A DNA stretch of 64,000 bases from Vagococcus jeotgali (lineage in GTDB: Bacteria > Bacillota > Bacilli > Lactobacillales > Vagococcaceae), in NCBI RefSeq assembly GCF_035918315.1, contig NZ_CP142146.1, positions 1,054,001 to 1,118,000 of the forward strand. The letters run 5' to 3'. The notes below the pieces were generated by a model. It had not been told where the DNA came from. It searched no databases and saw nothing but the letters and a program-made list of their open reading frames with translations. The position numbers and the translations under genes are program-made. This document shows positions 1-9,620 of this stretch, one piece after another (the first letter of the stretch is position 1; every line of letters begins with the position of its first letter).

Positions 1-660
1 TGGAAGTACTTGGGTAGGATCAGCACCTTCACTGACAATAAAAGAGATAACTGACCCTTTTTTAAGTTTTTTACCTGCAGGTACTGATTGACTAATGACA
101 TTATTAGGATCAACTTCTAAAGAAAATTCAGATTTACTCTCTGTCTTCATTTTATTTTCTGAAGACCAGCTTTTAACCTCCACAATGCTTTCATTCGTAA
201 AGTTTGGTACAACAACTCTAGTCATTTGAAAATAAACAAGATAGAAGATAATCAAAATAATAAAGACAATACCTCCATAAAGCAATCTTTTCTTCAATTG
301 TTTATTCTTATAAGTTGAATCAATCACTACGTCATCATCAGTAGTTTCTTCTTCCACTTGAGTAGGAGGATTTTGATAGATCTTAGTTGAAATGATAGTA
401 TCTGCCTCTTTAGAGTGAGTGTATTCAGTGATTTCTTCTTCAAGCTTAGGAGAAGACTTTTTTCTTTTTCTACGCTTACGAATCATAGTAGGAGCCACAG
501 CTGTGTTTTTTTCGTTTGATGTCTTTAAATCATCAGTCACTACCTCACTCGTTTCTAGATGATTTTTTGGTTCAGGTTCTATTTTATTTTTCAACTCTTT
601 TTTTTCTTCTAACGTTTTTTGATAATTTTTTTTATCAAAATTAGATAAAAAATCACTCAT
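1..660 (-). CDS. Membrane-anchored PASTA-domain protein (3' end outside window)
   Basis: Reading leftward from ATG at 658-660, the frame is open for 220 codons to the window edge, so the C-terminus is missing. The first ~100 residues are hydrophilic, rich in Lys/Glu, and include a basic run (RKRRKRKK). One hydrophobic segment follows (about residues 109-124, GIVFIILIIFYLVYF), then an outside part that starts VVVPNFTNES and has the PASTA pattern VISQSVPAGKKLKKGSVISF. PASTA domains bind peptidoglycan stems or muropeptides. No kinase domain precedes it, so this is not PrkC/StkP itself. The start overlaps the end of the upstream ABC ATPase gene by 8 bp, so the two are translationally coupled. A role in envelope sensing with the ABC transporter is inference. 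Confidence 0.8.
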   Translation of the reverse strand, partial: MSDFLSNFDKKNYQKTLEEKKELKNKIEPEPKNHLETSEVVTDDLKTSNEKNTAVAPTMIRKRRKRKKSSPKLEEEITEYTHSKEADTIISTKIYQNPPTQVEEETTDDDVVIDSTYKNKQLKKRLLYGGIVFIILIIFYLVYFQMTRVVVPNFTNESIVEVKSWSSENKMKTESKSEFSLEVDPNNVISQSVPAGKKLKKGSVISFIVSEGADPTQVLP

Positions 661-1327
661 AATGACTTAAAACTCCTTTTTTCAATAGAAAAGAGATATC
701 AGATTGCTCTGCGATTTCCTGAGAATGAGTCACTACAATAACACATTTATTATGTTCGTGAGCTAATAATTTGAAAATATCAATAATCTCTTGTTCCATA
801 TCTTCATCTAAATTACCAGTAGGTTCGTCGGCTAAAATAACATCCACATTAGTAGCCAAAGCTCTAGCAATCGCAATCCGCTGCTGCTCACCACCTGAGA
901 GTTGGTTAACTAATCTATTTGCTTTATCATTTGTAATACCTATATAATCTAATAAATTCAGTGCAACATCTTCTTGATCACTTGGTATCTCATTATTTGT
1001 AATAGACATAGGTACCATCACATTTTCTACTGCTGTTAAATAAGGAATTAAATTATAATGTTGAAAAATAATACTGATATCATTACGTCTATAAGCGTCA
1101 TAACCAATCTGTTTAATATTTGTTCCTTCAAATAGAACTGACCCTTCTTTAGGAGCATCTAAGCCTCCTAAAAGAGAAAGAAAAGTTGTTTTTCCTGATC
1201 CAGATTGACCAACAATACTATAAAATTTTCCTTTTTCAAATTTTACTGATGCTTTTTTTAGAATATATCGCCTTCTATCACCATCTTGATAAAAATAATC
1301 TAAATGTTCTGCTTTTAAAATTGCCAT
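653..1327 (-). CDS. ABC transporter ATP-binding protein (MacB/LolD-like)
   Basis: This 224-residue nucleotide-binding subunit has Walker A GQSGSGKTT (residues 40-48), the signature LSGGEQQ (143-149), Walker B VILADE (163-168) and the H-loop histidine in VVTHS. Length and motifs fit the MacB/LolD/FtsE-type ATPases that work with FtsX-like permeases. It sits 12 bp after such a permease and overlaps the PASTA gene, so the three form one operon. Such complexes usually act in peptide export, lipoprotein handling or mechanical signalling across the membrane rather than ordinary import. The substrate cannot be read from the sequence. Confidence 0.9.
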   Translation of the reverse strand: MAILKAEHLDYFYQDGDRRRYILKKASVKFEKGKFYSIVGQSGSGKTTFLSLLGGLDAPKEGSVLFEGTNIKQIGYDAYRRNDISIIFQHYNLIPYLTAVENVMVPMSITNNEIPSDQEDVALNLLDYIGITNDKANRLVNQLSGGEQQRIAIARALATNVDVILADEPTGNLDEDMEQEIIDIFKLLAHEHNKCVIVVTHSQEIAEQSDISFLLKKGVLSHYE

Positions 1328-1339
1328 GTGATAACCTCC

Positions 1340-2860
1340 CTACATCATTATTGTCTTCGGATTGAGTCGCATAATATAAATCAGCGGTACAATTGTTGAT
1401 AATAAAATAACAATCAAACCAACTAAATAAAAAATAGCAATGTATGATGGTGTTAAATGAATTTCATAAGCCTCGATCACGTCTTCTTCTGTCACATTTT
1501 CCTCATTTAGCATGCCACCCATAGATATCACGCTATCCATCATCATACCGTCATCAACAGTTTGCTGTGTTCTAATCAATGAATCAGAAAATCCTTTAGC
1601 AAGATAATTACCACTAAAAACAGATAAAGTCATAGCTACAAGCGAGACAATTAAGACCTCTATGACAATTTGTCCAATTATTTTTTCTCGTTTTTCTCCT
1701 AATGCTAAATAGATCCCCAACTCATGTTTTCTATCACGTAAGAATAGAATGGTCACTAAACTAATGATGAAGATGGAAACAATAATAGATACAATCAAAA
1801 CAACCTTAGCAATTTTTGACATACCTTGAATGGGACCTGCAACTGAATCAAATTGATCTGAGCTAGCAACGATTTTGGAGTAGTCTAATTTATTTTCCTT
1901 TAAGATTTGATCTCCTAAAAGTTTAAAATCTTCTACATCTTTTGGATCATTTAAAATATAAGTAGCCATGATATTTTTATAAGAAAAGTCCTTCATAACC
2001 TCATCTTTTTCTAATTGTTTACCTTCCTCATCCATATACATACCAGGAAATGTATCATAACTAAATTCTAGCATTTCAACATTTGTCTTTTCAATATAAT
2101 TATTTGGCAAATAAATCACATTTAACCTGTCGTATAAATCAATGGTATTATTCATTTGTTGTTCATCATTTTGTTTCTCTGATTTTTTACCTACTTCATT
2201 AACTTTATAAACACCAATAATCTCAATTGGATAATCTTTAGATTCTTTTTTAATGTCATCACTTACGCTACTATAATCTTCAACAACCCTATCCAAAACC
2301 ATTTTATCCCCGACATGAAGATTATTTTCTTTAGCTACTTGATCAGAAATCAAGCCAACCGCTGATCCTTTTTTGATTTCTTCCTCACTAAAGGTTCTGC
2401 CATCACTAATAGTTATTTTTTTCAATTGCTCATCTAAGGTGTCAACTCTACTTGCTCCTCTTAAATCAAAATAATTAGAGCTACCATCACCACGCATATA
2501 AGAGCCATCAGGTACATTGACATTTTTTATTTTTATCGTTTGAGCAAAATCATTAATAGAGTAGTCTGAAATTTTTACTTGAGGAAGCTCCCCAATTTTT
2601 TGGTAAACTTCTACGCTAGGCTCCTCCATAGTAAACTCTACGCCACTATTGATTGCCTCTTCTAATTTTTCATCATCATAGCCAACTGTTGCTGTCGCTC
2701 CAAGTTGATTTTTGATTGTTTTTTCAACACCTTTAGTACCTTGCTCAATCGCAATTGCTCCTGCCATTAAATTACCTAAAATAAAAACAATTAAAAATAA
2801 AATAATTGATTTTCCTTTACGTCGCTTGATACTAAGTAATGCCCTTTTAAAAAAATTCAT
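1340..2860 (-). CDS. FtsX-like ABC transporter permease
   Basis: The start is set at ATG 2858-2860 (MNFFKRALLSIKRRK) because AAAGGGGTGAG precedes it. The frame stays open upstream but has no ribosome site there. The 506-residue product has the FtsX/MacB layout: one N-terminal membrane helix (SIILFLIVFILGNLM), a large outside domain of roughly 330 residues, then three C-terminal helices ending in IYIMRLNPKTIMM. It pairs with the ATPase just downstream. The IS1202-like element is inserted 76 bp upstream of the start, so the native promoter arrangement is disturbed. Confidence 0.88.
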   Translation of the reverse strand: MNFFKRALLSIKRRKGKSIILFLIVFILGNLMAGAIAIEQGTKGVEKTIKNQLGATATVGYDDEKLEEAINSGVEFTMEEPSVEVYQKIGELPQVKISDYSINDFAQTIKIKNVNVPDGSYMRGDGSSNYFDLRGASRVDTLDEQLKKITISDGRTFSEEEIKKGSAVGLISDQVAKENNLHVGDKMVLDRVVEDYSSVSDDIKKESKDYPIEIIGVYKVNEVGKKSEKQNDEQQMNNTIDLYDRLNVIYLPNNYIEKTNVEMLEFSYDTFPGMYMDEEGKQLEKDEVMKDFSYKNIMATYILNDPKDVEDFKLLGDQILKENKLDYSKIVASSDQFDSVAGPIQGMSKIAKVVLIVSIIVSIFIISLVTILFLRDRKHELGIYLALGEKREKIIGQIVIEVLIVSLVAMTLSVFSGNYLAKGFSDSLIRTQQTVDDGMMMDSVISMGGMLNEENVTEEDVIEAYEIHLTPSYIAIFYLVGLIVILLSTIVPLIYIMRLNPKTIMM

Positions 2861-2908
2861 ACGACTCACCCCTTTTAAAATTATGGTGTTATTAACTGTA
2901 ATTTTATC

Positions 2909-2936
2909 ACTTTTTAATGAAAATATCACTGTTTAT
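2909..2936. repeat. Left copy of 28-bp target-site duplication
   Basis: These 28 bases recur without mismatch at 4525-4552, on the other side of the insertion sequence. The length fits the unusually long (24-29 bp) target duplications known for IS1202-group elements. The boundary may shift by one base because the tip of the element is not certain. Confidence 0.85.
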
Positions 2937-4524
2937 TGTCAATCGAACATAAAAATGTCCCAAAATGAGGGCTCACATTAGCGCAATCTTTACTGCGTAA
3001 AACTTGCACTAATGTGACCATTATTGGTAAAATAAGGTACTTTTTGTTTCAGGCTGTTTTTTCAGCCTCATATTCTTCGATAGTACGGTCAATACTTTGA
3101 AGATACCTTTTGAAAGACTCAAGTTTCCACGGATGTGACTGTGGTGGAATGTACTTGCGTCTTTCTTTTTTTATATCTGAAGAAACCCCATCAAACTCTT
3201 TTGAATAGGTCTCGTGGGTTTTTAATCGTCTAGTAGGATAAATTTTTTCTGCTATATTAACATAAATCTCCCCGTTAAAAGCTTTTATAATTAATGCTTT
3301 TGTTTTTCTTGTAAAATATTTGTCGCTACTACCTTCCATTGGAAGATAAAATTTATTTTGATACTTAATATGATGGCCATTATCGACTATACGATGAGAG
3401 ACAGTAGCTAGTAATAAATTAATTTCAGCTGTTGTAGGAGAAGTTTCATAAACACTTTCTGCAGTTTTGTGACCAAATTGTCGATTAAACTTTCGAATCC
3501 ATACAGATAGAAATTGATTAGCCTCCTCTATAGAATGTATATTTGCTATCTCAAGATCAACAGGCAATCTTGATTGCACTGTCCCATTTAAACGTTCTAC
3601 ACGACCTTTCGCTTGAGGAATAGAGGATGTTTTTATGTCAATACCTAATTGATGACAAGCAAACCCAAACTGCGTGAACGTATCTTCTTCTACAGCTTTT
3701 GTTGATTTTCTGTTGTACTCAAAGACGGTTCGTTTATCTGTTAGAAAAGTGGCAGGAATCCCTTGTTTTGTCAGAATTTGATGAAGAACATGGTAATAAC
3801 CATTGAGCGTTTCCTGTTGGTCAAAATAAGCGCCAACAATATTACCTGATGCGTCGTCAATAGCTAAATGAAGATGAGTTATTTGATTTCCAAACCAATT
3901 ATATGAACTAGCATCTAATTGAATTAATTCTCCTTTGTATTTTTTTCTAGGTCGACTAGGATGGGTCTTTTCAGGGAGTTCTAGGTAGTCTTCAGCTCTT
4001 GGAACCAATAGGTTCTCTGATTGTTTGGTTTGTTGACCTTCTTGCTTTATTAATTGTTTGAGTCTTCTTTTTGTCTTTTTTTGAGCCTTTGGTGAAAGTA
4101 TTTTTGCTTTGTACAGGATGCTTCTAATTGTAGTATCTGTATAACAGATATGATGGTCGTTTTTCAGTATTTCAGTAAAATGCCTAATATTTGGTTTAAT
4201 ACTAAACGATTGATAACTAGTGATTATTTGTTGTTTTACTTTTTCAGGCACAGAGTGCTTATTTTTTCTCCCTCGATTTTTATGGACAAATGCTGATTTA
4301 CCATTTTCCCTGTATGATTTCACTAAACGGTTAATTTGTCGTATAGATAAATTAAGTTCAACACTAGCTCTCTTTTTTTGTTTTTTATTTTCAGCGACAG
4401 CTTTAATAACTTGATACTTTTTGGTTTCATTCATTGTTAGATTTATCCTTTTCATAAAGTTATTTTATCATTTTGGGACATTTTGTCTTTCGACCTACTT
4501 AGGACATTATCACTTTCGAATGAT
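2937..4524 (-). mobile_element. IS1202-like insertion sequence
   Basis: An element of about 1.59 kb lies between two perfect 28-bp direct repeats. Its ends are imperfect inverted repeats: the left tip contains TCGAACATAAAAATGTCC and the right tip, read inward, TCGAAAGTGATAATGTCC. A second inner copy (TCGAAAGACAAAATGTCCC) lies at the right end. It carries one transposase gene. The assignment to the IS1202 group (ISNCY in older schemes) rests on the long target duplication, the element length and the DDE transposase. The perfect repeats suggest a recent insertion. Confidence 0.85.
3049..4434 (-). CDS. DDE transposase of the IS1202-like element
   Basis: A 461-residue transposase. The start is placed at ATG 4432-4434 because AAAAGGAT lies about ten bases before it; an in-frame ATG at 4455 has no ribosome site. 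The N-terminal ~110 residues form helix-turn-helix domains (RASVELNLSIRQINRLVKSY). The catalytic core follows the rve/DDE pattern: Asp in LIQLDASSYNW, Asp in ATFLTDKRTVF and Glu in KGRVERLNGT. The frame is intact from start to stop, so the element may still be active. Confidence 0.9.
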   Translation of the reverse strand: MNETKKYQVIKAVAENKKQKKRASVELNLSIRQINRLVKSYRENGKSAFVHKNRGRKNKHSVPEKVKQQIITSYQSFSIKPNIRHFTEILKNDHHICYTDTTIRSILYKAKILSPKAQKKTKRRLKQLIKQEGQQTKQSENLLVPRAEDYLELPEKTHPSRPRKKYKGELIQLDASSYNWFGNQITHLHLAIDDASGNIVGAYFDQQETLNGYYHVLHQILTKQGIPATFLTDKRTVFEYNRKSTKAVEEDTFTQFGFACHQLGIDIKTSSIPQAKGRVERLNGTVQSRLPVDLEIANIHSIEEANQFLSVWIRKFNRQFGHKTAESVYETSPTTAEINLLLATVSHRIVDNGHHIKYQNKFYLPMEGSSDKYFTRKTKALIIKAFNGEIYVNIAEKIYPTRRLKTHETYSKEFDGVSSDIKKERRKYIPPQSHPWKLESFKRYLQSIDRTIEEYEAEKTA

Positions 4525-4552
4525 ACTTTTTAATGAAAATATCACTGTTTAT
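4525..4552. repeat. Right copy of 28-bp target-site duplication
   Basis: Identical to 2909-2936. It marks the right junction of the IS1202-like element with the region downstream of glyS. Confidence 0.85.
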
Positions 4553-4570
4553 CTTAATAAAGTGTTTTGA

Positions 4571-4608
4571 CAAATAAAAAAAGATAACTGAACTTAATCA
4601 GTCATCTT
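4571..4608 (-). terminator. Rho-independent terminator of glyQS
   Basis: On the minus strand the stem AAGATGACTGA / TCAGTTATCTT (11 bp with one G-U pair, 6-nt loop) is followed by a run of seven T. It begins only a few bases after the glyS stop codon. Confidence 0.85.
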
Positions 4609-4615
4609 TATCTTT

Positions 4616-6691
4616 TTACTTAACGATTAAACGATCTAAACTAGCAAATGATAATGCCATATCTGATATTTGTTTTAATAAATTCAAGCGATTCATTCTT
4701 ATAGCTTCATCATCTACCATAACCATTGTGTTATCAAAGTAATCTTCAATTAATGGATTAAGAGCTTTAAGTTCATCAAATGTTTGGTTCAATGTTAAAT
4801 CACCAGCACGTTTATAGATTAAATTCATAGCATCATATAAGCGTCTTTCTGAATCATTTTCAAATAAATCTGGATTAACTTCAGTCATATTTGTATCTAA
4901 CAATTTAGCAGATAAATTAATAACGCGTGTCAATGATTCAATTGTTGATTTGAAATCTTTTTCTTCTGCTTGTTTTTCTAAAATATTTGCAACCTCAAAC
5001 ATCTCACTTAAGTTTTCTTGGTCACTCTCAAGAACAGCCTCGATAATATCATGACGTAAATTTTTACCAGAGAACCATTGTTTCATACGGCCTTTAATAA
5101 ATTCAGCTAACAATGTTGGCTCATCATCCATTGATAAACCAAAACGCTCAATATCAGCATTAATCATATCCTGAATATCATTTTGAAGCTGCTTGATTTT
5201 AAAATCCCAACCCTTATCTTCAACAATTCGTATAATACCATAAGCTTGACGTCTTAAAGCATATGGGTCATTTGATCCTTTTGGTGCTAATCCTGCTGAG
5301 AAGAAGGATAATAATGTATCAGATTTGTCAGCAATAGCTAAAACTGCCCCAACTTTACTCTCAGGTAGTACCCCGTCACTTGAAATTGGTAAATAATGTT
5401 CTCGAATAGCCTGAGCAACTACCGGGTTTTCATCCTTTTCAATAGCATATTTCTCTCCAATAATACCTTGTAATTCAGGAAATTCATCAACCATTAATGT
5501 CACTAAATCAAACTTGTAAATTTGACTAGCTCGCTCTAATTGAATTAATTCTTCTGGAGTTAGACCAACTTGTTTTCCGATTGCTTGAGCAATTAGATGA
5601 ACGCGTTGCATTTTTTCATACATTGTGCCAATTTTTTCATGGAAAGTGACATGTTTTAATTTCTCTACATAATCAGCAATAGATAGTTTTAAATCTTCTC
5701 CGTAGAAAAATTCTGCATCTTCTAAACGGGCTTGAAGAACTTTTTCATTACCTTTAATAACATTTTCAATATAATCAGCATTCCCATTACGAACCCCAAT
5801 AAAGTAGTTAATTAATTGATTATTTGAATCTAACACCTCAAAATAACGCTGATGCTCTTTCATTGATGTAATAAGAACTTCAGAAGGTAGTGTTAAATAA
5901 TTTTCTTTAAAATCGCCCACAAAAGCTGTTGGATACTCTACTAAATTATTAACCTCTTCTAATAGATCCTCATCAATTGGAATCACCCAATTATTTATTT
6001 TTTCAATTTCTTCAATCTGTTCTTTAATTATTTCTTTACGCTTTGTAGGTTCAACTATTACAAATTGTTCTGCTAATTCTGCTTCATAAGTAGCTGAGGA
6101 ACTAATCGTCAGATCAGAGCCTAAGAATCTGTGGCCTCTTGAATTTCGTCCACTTTCAATACCAAATAAAGTCATTGGTAAGACAGTGCTATCAAGAATA
6201 GCCACTAGCCAATGTACTGGACGAATAAAACGATACTCTCCCTCACCCCAAGTCATACTAATTGGAAAAGTTAACTGAGTAACAATATCAGCAATACCTG
6301 GAAGAATAGTTTCAACTTCTTTACCTTCGATAAATTTATTAACAAAAATGTACTCCACACCTTTGACTTCTTCAAAAAATATATCTTCAACATTAGCCCC
6401 TTGCCCACGAGCAAAACCAATAGCTGCTTTTGACCAGTTACCATCTGCATCTTGAGCAATTTTTTTAGCTGGGCCTTTAGCTTTTTCCTCAATATCATCT
6501 TGTTTATCTGCTAATCCATTAATTCTAAGAGCTAGTCTTCTTGGCGTTGAAAATACCTCAATATCATCAAAGCTTATTCTATTTTCTGTTAAATAAACAG
6601 CTACTTTTTCAGCAAATTGATTAGATGTTGGTGTCACTAATTTTGCTGGTATTTCTTCTAAACCTACTTCAATTAAAAATTGTTTACTCAT
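4616..6691 (-). CDS. glyS: Glycine--tRNA ligase beta subunit
   Basis: GlyS is the large subunit of the alpha2-beta2 glycyl-tRNA synthetase, which charges tRNA-Gly in the cytoplasm. The 691-residue product starts [19 protein letters not shown], the typical GlyS opening. ATG 6689-6691 is chosen because GGAGG lies nine bases upstream; the six-residue longer form has no ribosome site. It overlaps the end of glyQ by 8 bp, so both subunits are translated together, under the T-box ahead of glyQ. Confidence 0.95.
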   Translation of the reverse strand: MSKQFLIEVGLEEIPAKLVTPTSNQFAEKVAVYLTENRISFDDIEVFSTPRRLALRINGLADKQDDIEEKAKGPAKKIAQDADGNWSKAAIGFARGQGANVEDIFFEEVKGVEYIFVNKFIEGKEVETILPGIADIVTQLTFPISMTWGEGEYRFIRPVHWLVAILDSTVLPMTLFGIESGRNSRGHRFLGSDLTISSSATYEAELAEQFVIVEPTKRKEIIKEQIEEIEKINNWVIPIDEDLLEEVNNLVEYPTAFVGDFKENYLTLPSEVLITSMKEHQRYFEVLDSNNQLINYFIGVRNGNADYIENVIKGNEKVLQARLEDAEFFYGEDLKLSIADYVEKLKHVTFHEKIGTMYEKMQRVHLIAQAIGKQVGLTPEELIQLERASQIYKFDLVTLMVDEFPELQGIIGEKYAIEKDENPVVAQAIREHYLPISSDGVLPESKVGAVLAIADKSDTLLSFFSAGLAPKGSNDPYALRRQAYGIIRIVEDKGWDFKIKQLQNDIQDMINADIERFGLSMDDEPTLLAEFIKGRMKQWFSGKNLRHDIIEAVLESDQENLSEMFEVANILEKQAEEKDFKSTIESLTRVINLSAKLLDTNMTEVNPDLFENDSERRLYDAMNLIYKRAGDLTLNQTFDELKALNPLIEDYFDNTMVMVDDEAIRMNRLNLLKQISDMALSFASLDRLIVK

Positions 6692-7592
6692 GACTATCAT
6701 CCTCCACACTATGAGACTTTAGTAATGGGAAGCCTAATTTTTCACGTTCTTCCACAAAACCTTTAGCTAAACTTCTCGCCATATTTCTAATTCTTGCTAA
6801 ATAACCAGCCCTCTCTGTCACGGAAACAGCACCTCTTGCATCAAGTAGGTTGAACATATGACTACATTTTAATACATAATCATAAGCTGGATGAATTAAG
6901 CCTAAATCAATAGCACGTTTGGCTTCTTTTTCATAACTATCAAATAATGACAATAATAAGTCTTGATCACTTTGCTCAAAAGAGTAGACTGAGTGTTCAT
7001 ACTCAGGTTGAACAAAAATTTCTCCGTATTTAACCCCATTAGTCCACTCTAAATCATAGACACTCTCTACTTCTTGAATATATGAAGCTAAACGCTCTAA
7101 ACCATAAGTAATTTCAGAAGTTACTGGTTTACACTCCAATCCACCTACTTGTTGGAAATAAGTAAACTGTGTGATTTCCATGCCGTTTAGCCAAACTTCC
7201 CAGCCAAGACCAGCACAACCCATTGATGGGTTTTCCCAGTTGTCTTCAACAAATCTAATATCATGCTTTAAAGGATCAATTCCTAAGACTTTTAAACTAT
7301 CTAGATATAGTTCTTGAATGTTTTCTGGAGATGGTTTCATGACAACTTGAAATTGGTGATGTTGATATAATCTATTTGGATTATCCCCGTAGCGACCATC
7401 AGCAGGACGTCTTGATGGTTCCACGTAAGCTGCATTCCACGGCTCAGGTCCAATGGCTCTTAAAAAAGTATAAGGGCTCATCGTTCCAGCACCTTTTTCT
7501 GTATCATATGACTGCATTAACATACAACCTTGTTCTGACCAGTATTTTTGTAATGCGACAATCATTTCTTGAATGGTTAATTTGTGACTCAT
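6684..7592 (-). CDS. glyQ: Glycine--tRNA ligase alpha subunit
   Basis: GlyQ is the catalytic class II subunit that activates glycine and partners GlyS. The 302-residue protein begins [18 protein letters not shown], and motifs such as [16 protein letters not shown] and [10 protein letters not shown] are characteristic. The start at 7590-7592 has an AAAGGAGG site; an upstream in-frame extension would run into the T-box leader and is rejected. It is first in the glyQS operon and regulated by uncharged tRNA-Gly through the leader. Confidence 0.95.
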   Translation of the reverse strand: MSHKLTIQEMIVALQKYWSEQGCMLMQSYDTEKGAGTMSPYTFLRAIGPEPWNAAYVEPSRRPADGRYGDNPNRLYQHHQFQVVMKPSPENIQELYLDSLKVLGIDPLKHDIRFVEDNWENPSMGCAGLGWEVWLNGMEITQFTYFQQVGGLECKPVTSEITYGLERLASYIQEVESVYDLEWTNGVKYGEIFVQPEYEHSVYSFEQSDQDLLLSLFDSYEKEAKRAIDLGLIHPAYDYVLKCSHMFNLLDARGAVSVTERAGYLARIRNMARSLAKGFVEEREKLGFPLLKSHSVEDDSHE

Positions 7593-7611
7593 TCTATTTC
7601 CTCCTTTTTTG

Positions 7612-7815
7612 CATAGAAAAATCCCTATGCTTGACAAAATCAAACATAGGGACGAATAGTTTCGCGGTTCCACCCTACTTCCGTAAATTACGGCAGCTTC
7701 ATTAGATATACTCCAGAATGCCTTCAATTATCTTTATTTATTTGGCTCACACTCTCCCAAACTCGCTTTAAAATAAACTGACAACTTACTTAGTTCCTTC
7801 AACGTATGTTTATTG
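7612..7815 (-). promoter_or_regulatory. Glycine T-box leader of glyQS
   Basis: The T-box sequence AGGGTGGAACCGCG lies at 7663-7676 (minus strand). A terminator stem CCCTATG/CATAGGG follows (7623-7650) with a T run. The stem I distal loop GAGTGTGAG and a likely specifier codon GGC (7720-7722, in GAAGGCATT) fit glycine. Uncharged tRNA-Gly would stabilise the antiterminator and allow glyQS transcription. Confidence 0.9.
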
Positions 7816-7820
7816 ACTTC

Positions 7821-7849
7821 ATTTTAAATCTTAACGTTTCATTTGTCAA
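7821..7849 (-). promoter_or_regulatory. Promoter of glyQS
   Basis: TTGACA (7844-7849), a 17-bp spacer and TAAAAT (7821-7826) read leftward. The -35 box overlaps the recO stop codon. Confidence 0.85.
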
Positions 7850-8628
7850 TTTTTGTTTTCACTATCTTTTAAGACATGCTGCCACTTGGTCATATCATCA
7901 ATGAACTTTTTACTTTTTAAATTGATACCTACATAATTATCAAAGATATAATCTAGAGCCTCACGAATTTGTTGTTTGGTTTCAGGAGTCAGGTCAATAC
8001 TCTGAATCTTTTCTGTTTTAATTTGACTAAACAATCGTAAAAAGTGAACTGCTCTTGGGTGGAAATGACATCTATTTTCATCTTTGTACCAATGTTTTTC
8101 ACACAACACCCCATTATAGACTTCTGAAAAATCAAATGCTCCTTTTGATTCCTGGCAAATAGGACAGCGTAGCCAATTATATGATAAACCAAATCGTTTT
8201 AGAATTTGAACTTCAAAAATATTAGTCATAATTTCTGCATCATACCCCTCATTTATATAAGCTAACATCTGTTTAGTGAATCCATACAATAAAGGGTCAT
8301 ATATCCCATCTTCAACCGAAGCATCAGTCAAATTTAAAATATATGTCGCATAAGCAGATAAGAAAATATCTTTTTGAATATTAAAAAAAGGGGTCACATC
8401 TTTACTTGCTGTTAAAAAAGATAAGCCATCTTCTTTTATCTGACCAATATAAATAGATTGAGTGAAGGGCTGAATACTTGATATGATCTGACTGTTTTTT
8501 TTATTTGCGTGCCTAACAAAAAACATTTTTTTACCGTATTGTTCTGTAAATATTTTAACTAGTTTATCTTTTTCTTTAAAATTTTTAGAAAATAAAACAA
8601 GCCCTTCAAATTCTTGGGGTTCTCTCAT
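7846..8628 (-). CDS. recO: DNA repair protein RecO
   Basis: RecO loads RecA on SSB-coated DNA with RecR in recombinational repair. The 260-residue product has the N-terminal OB fold (FEGLVLFSKNFKEKDKLVKIFT) and the zinc-binding cysteines CPIC and CEKHW around residues 156-180. It follows era, as in many Firmicutes, but a hairpin lies between the two genes. Its last codons overlap the glyQ promoter. Confidence 0.93.
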   Translation of the reverse strand: MREPQEFEGLVLFSKNFKEKDKLVKIFTEQYGKKMFFVRHANKKNSQIISSIQPFTQSIYIGQIKEDGLSFLTASKDVTPFFNIQKDIFLSAYATYILNLTDASVEDGIYDPLLYGFTKQMLAYINEGYDAEIMTNIFEVQILKRFGLSYNWLRCPICQESKGAFDFSEVYNGVLCEKHWYKDENRCHFHPRAVHFLRLFSQIKTEKIQSIDLTPETKQQIREALDYIFDNYVGINLKSKKFIDDMTKWQHVLKDSENKN

Positions 8629-8647
8629 ACAAACTCCTCTCTAGAAC

Positions 8648-8683
8648 AAAAGAGGCAAAACCTAATCTAGGTCAGCCTCTTTT
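8648..8683 (-). terminator. Hairpin between era and recO
   Basis: The nine-base arms AAAAGAGGC and GCCTCTTTT flank a weaker inner stem, and the structure ends in TTTTG. It would at least reduce read-through from era into recO. No clear separate recO promoter was identified. Confidence 0.65.
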
Positions 8684-8699
8684 GAACTATACTAATAAT

Positions 8700-9605
8700 T
8701 TAATAATCTGATTTCTTATAACCATAGTTTAATAAATCAGTTCGTTTATCTCGCCAATTTTTTTGAACTTTGACCCATAATTCTAAGAATACTTTATCAC
8801 CTAACATGTTTTCAATATCTTTACGTGCCTTTGTTCCGATATTTTTCAACATTTTACCGCCTTTACCGATGATGATGCCTTTTTGACTATCGCGCTCTAC
8901 AATAATCGTTGCTTGAATATGGATTTTATCACCATCTTCACGTTTCATACTCTCAGTCACAACAGCTACAGAGTGAGGAACTTCTTGTTCAGTTAACTCT
9001 AATACTTTTTCACGAATTAATTCAGCCACAATGAAATATTCTGGGTGATCTGTGACTTGATCGGCTGGGAAGAATTGAGGCCCTTCTGGCATATCTTCTG
9101 TTAATGTTTCTAAAAAGCGCTCAACATTACTACCTTCTGTTGCAGAAATTGGAAAAATTTCTTTAAAATCAAACTGCTCTTTATAATCATCAATGATTGG
9201 TAATAAATCATCTTTTCTAACTGTATCAATTTTATTAATCACAAGTGACACAGGTGCTTTTGCCTCTTTTAAATGTTCAATAATAAAGTCATCGCCCTTA
9301 CCTCTTGGTTGATCAGCACTAACCATAAATAAAATAGAATCAACTTCGCGTAAAGCACTATAAGCTGTTTCCACCATGAAATCACCTAATTTTGTTTTAG
9401 GTTTATGAATACCTGGTGTATCAATAAATACAATTTGAGCATCCTCAGTTGTATAAATCCCTTGAATTTTATTACGTGTTGTTTGAGCTTTGTCACTCAT
9501 AATAGCAATTTTTTGCCTCACAATACGATTTAATAACGTCGATTTTCCAACATTTGGACGTCCTACAATTGCTACAAACCCTGATTTATGATTTTCATTT
9601 GTCAT
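8700..9605 (-). CDS. era: GTPase Era
   Basis: Era is an essential GTPase that binds the 3' end of 16S rRNA in 30S maturation. The 301-residue protein has G1 GRPNVGKST near residue 15, the switch region and G3 DTPGIH, G4 NKID, and a C-terminal KH domain with [16 protein letters not shown] lies upstream of the start. It belongs to the phoH-pgpH-ybeY-dgkA-era block. The cdd gene often found between dgkA and era in enterococci is absent. Confidence 0.96.
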   Translation of the reverse strand: MTNENHKSGFVAIVGRPNVGKSTLLNRIVRQKIAIMSDKAQTTRNKIQGIYTTEDAQIVFIDTPGIHKPKTKLGDFMVETAYSALREVDSILFMVSADQPRGKGDDFIIEHLKEAKAPVSLVINKIDTVRKDDLLPIIDDYKEQFDFKEIFPISATEGSNVERFLETLTEDMPEGPQFFPADQVTDHPEYFIVAELIREKVLELTEQEVPHSVAVVTESMKREDGDKIHIQATIIVERDSQKGIIIGKGGKMLKNIGTKARKDIENMLGDKVFLELWVKVQKNWRDKRTDLLNYGYKKSDY

Positions 9606-9620
9606 ATTAAATATCCTCCA

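Noticed and set aside
2712-2981. 89-codon plus-strand frame at the start of the ABC permease gene
   Set aside because: Antisense to the permease N-terminus and crosses the IS junction; no supporting signals.
7376-7705. Plus-strand frame across the glyQ start and T-box
   Set aside because: It overlaps an RNA leader and a highly conserved gene on the other strand; shadow only.
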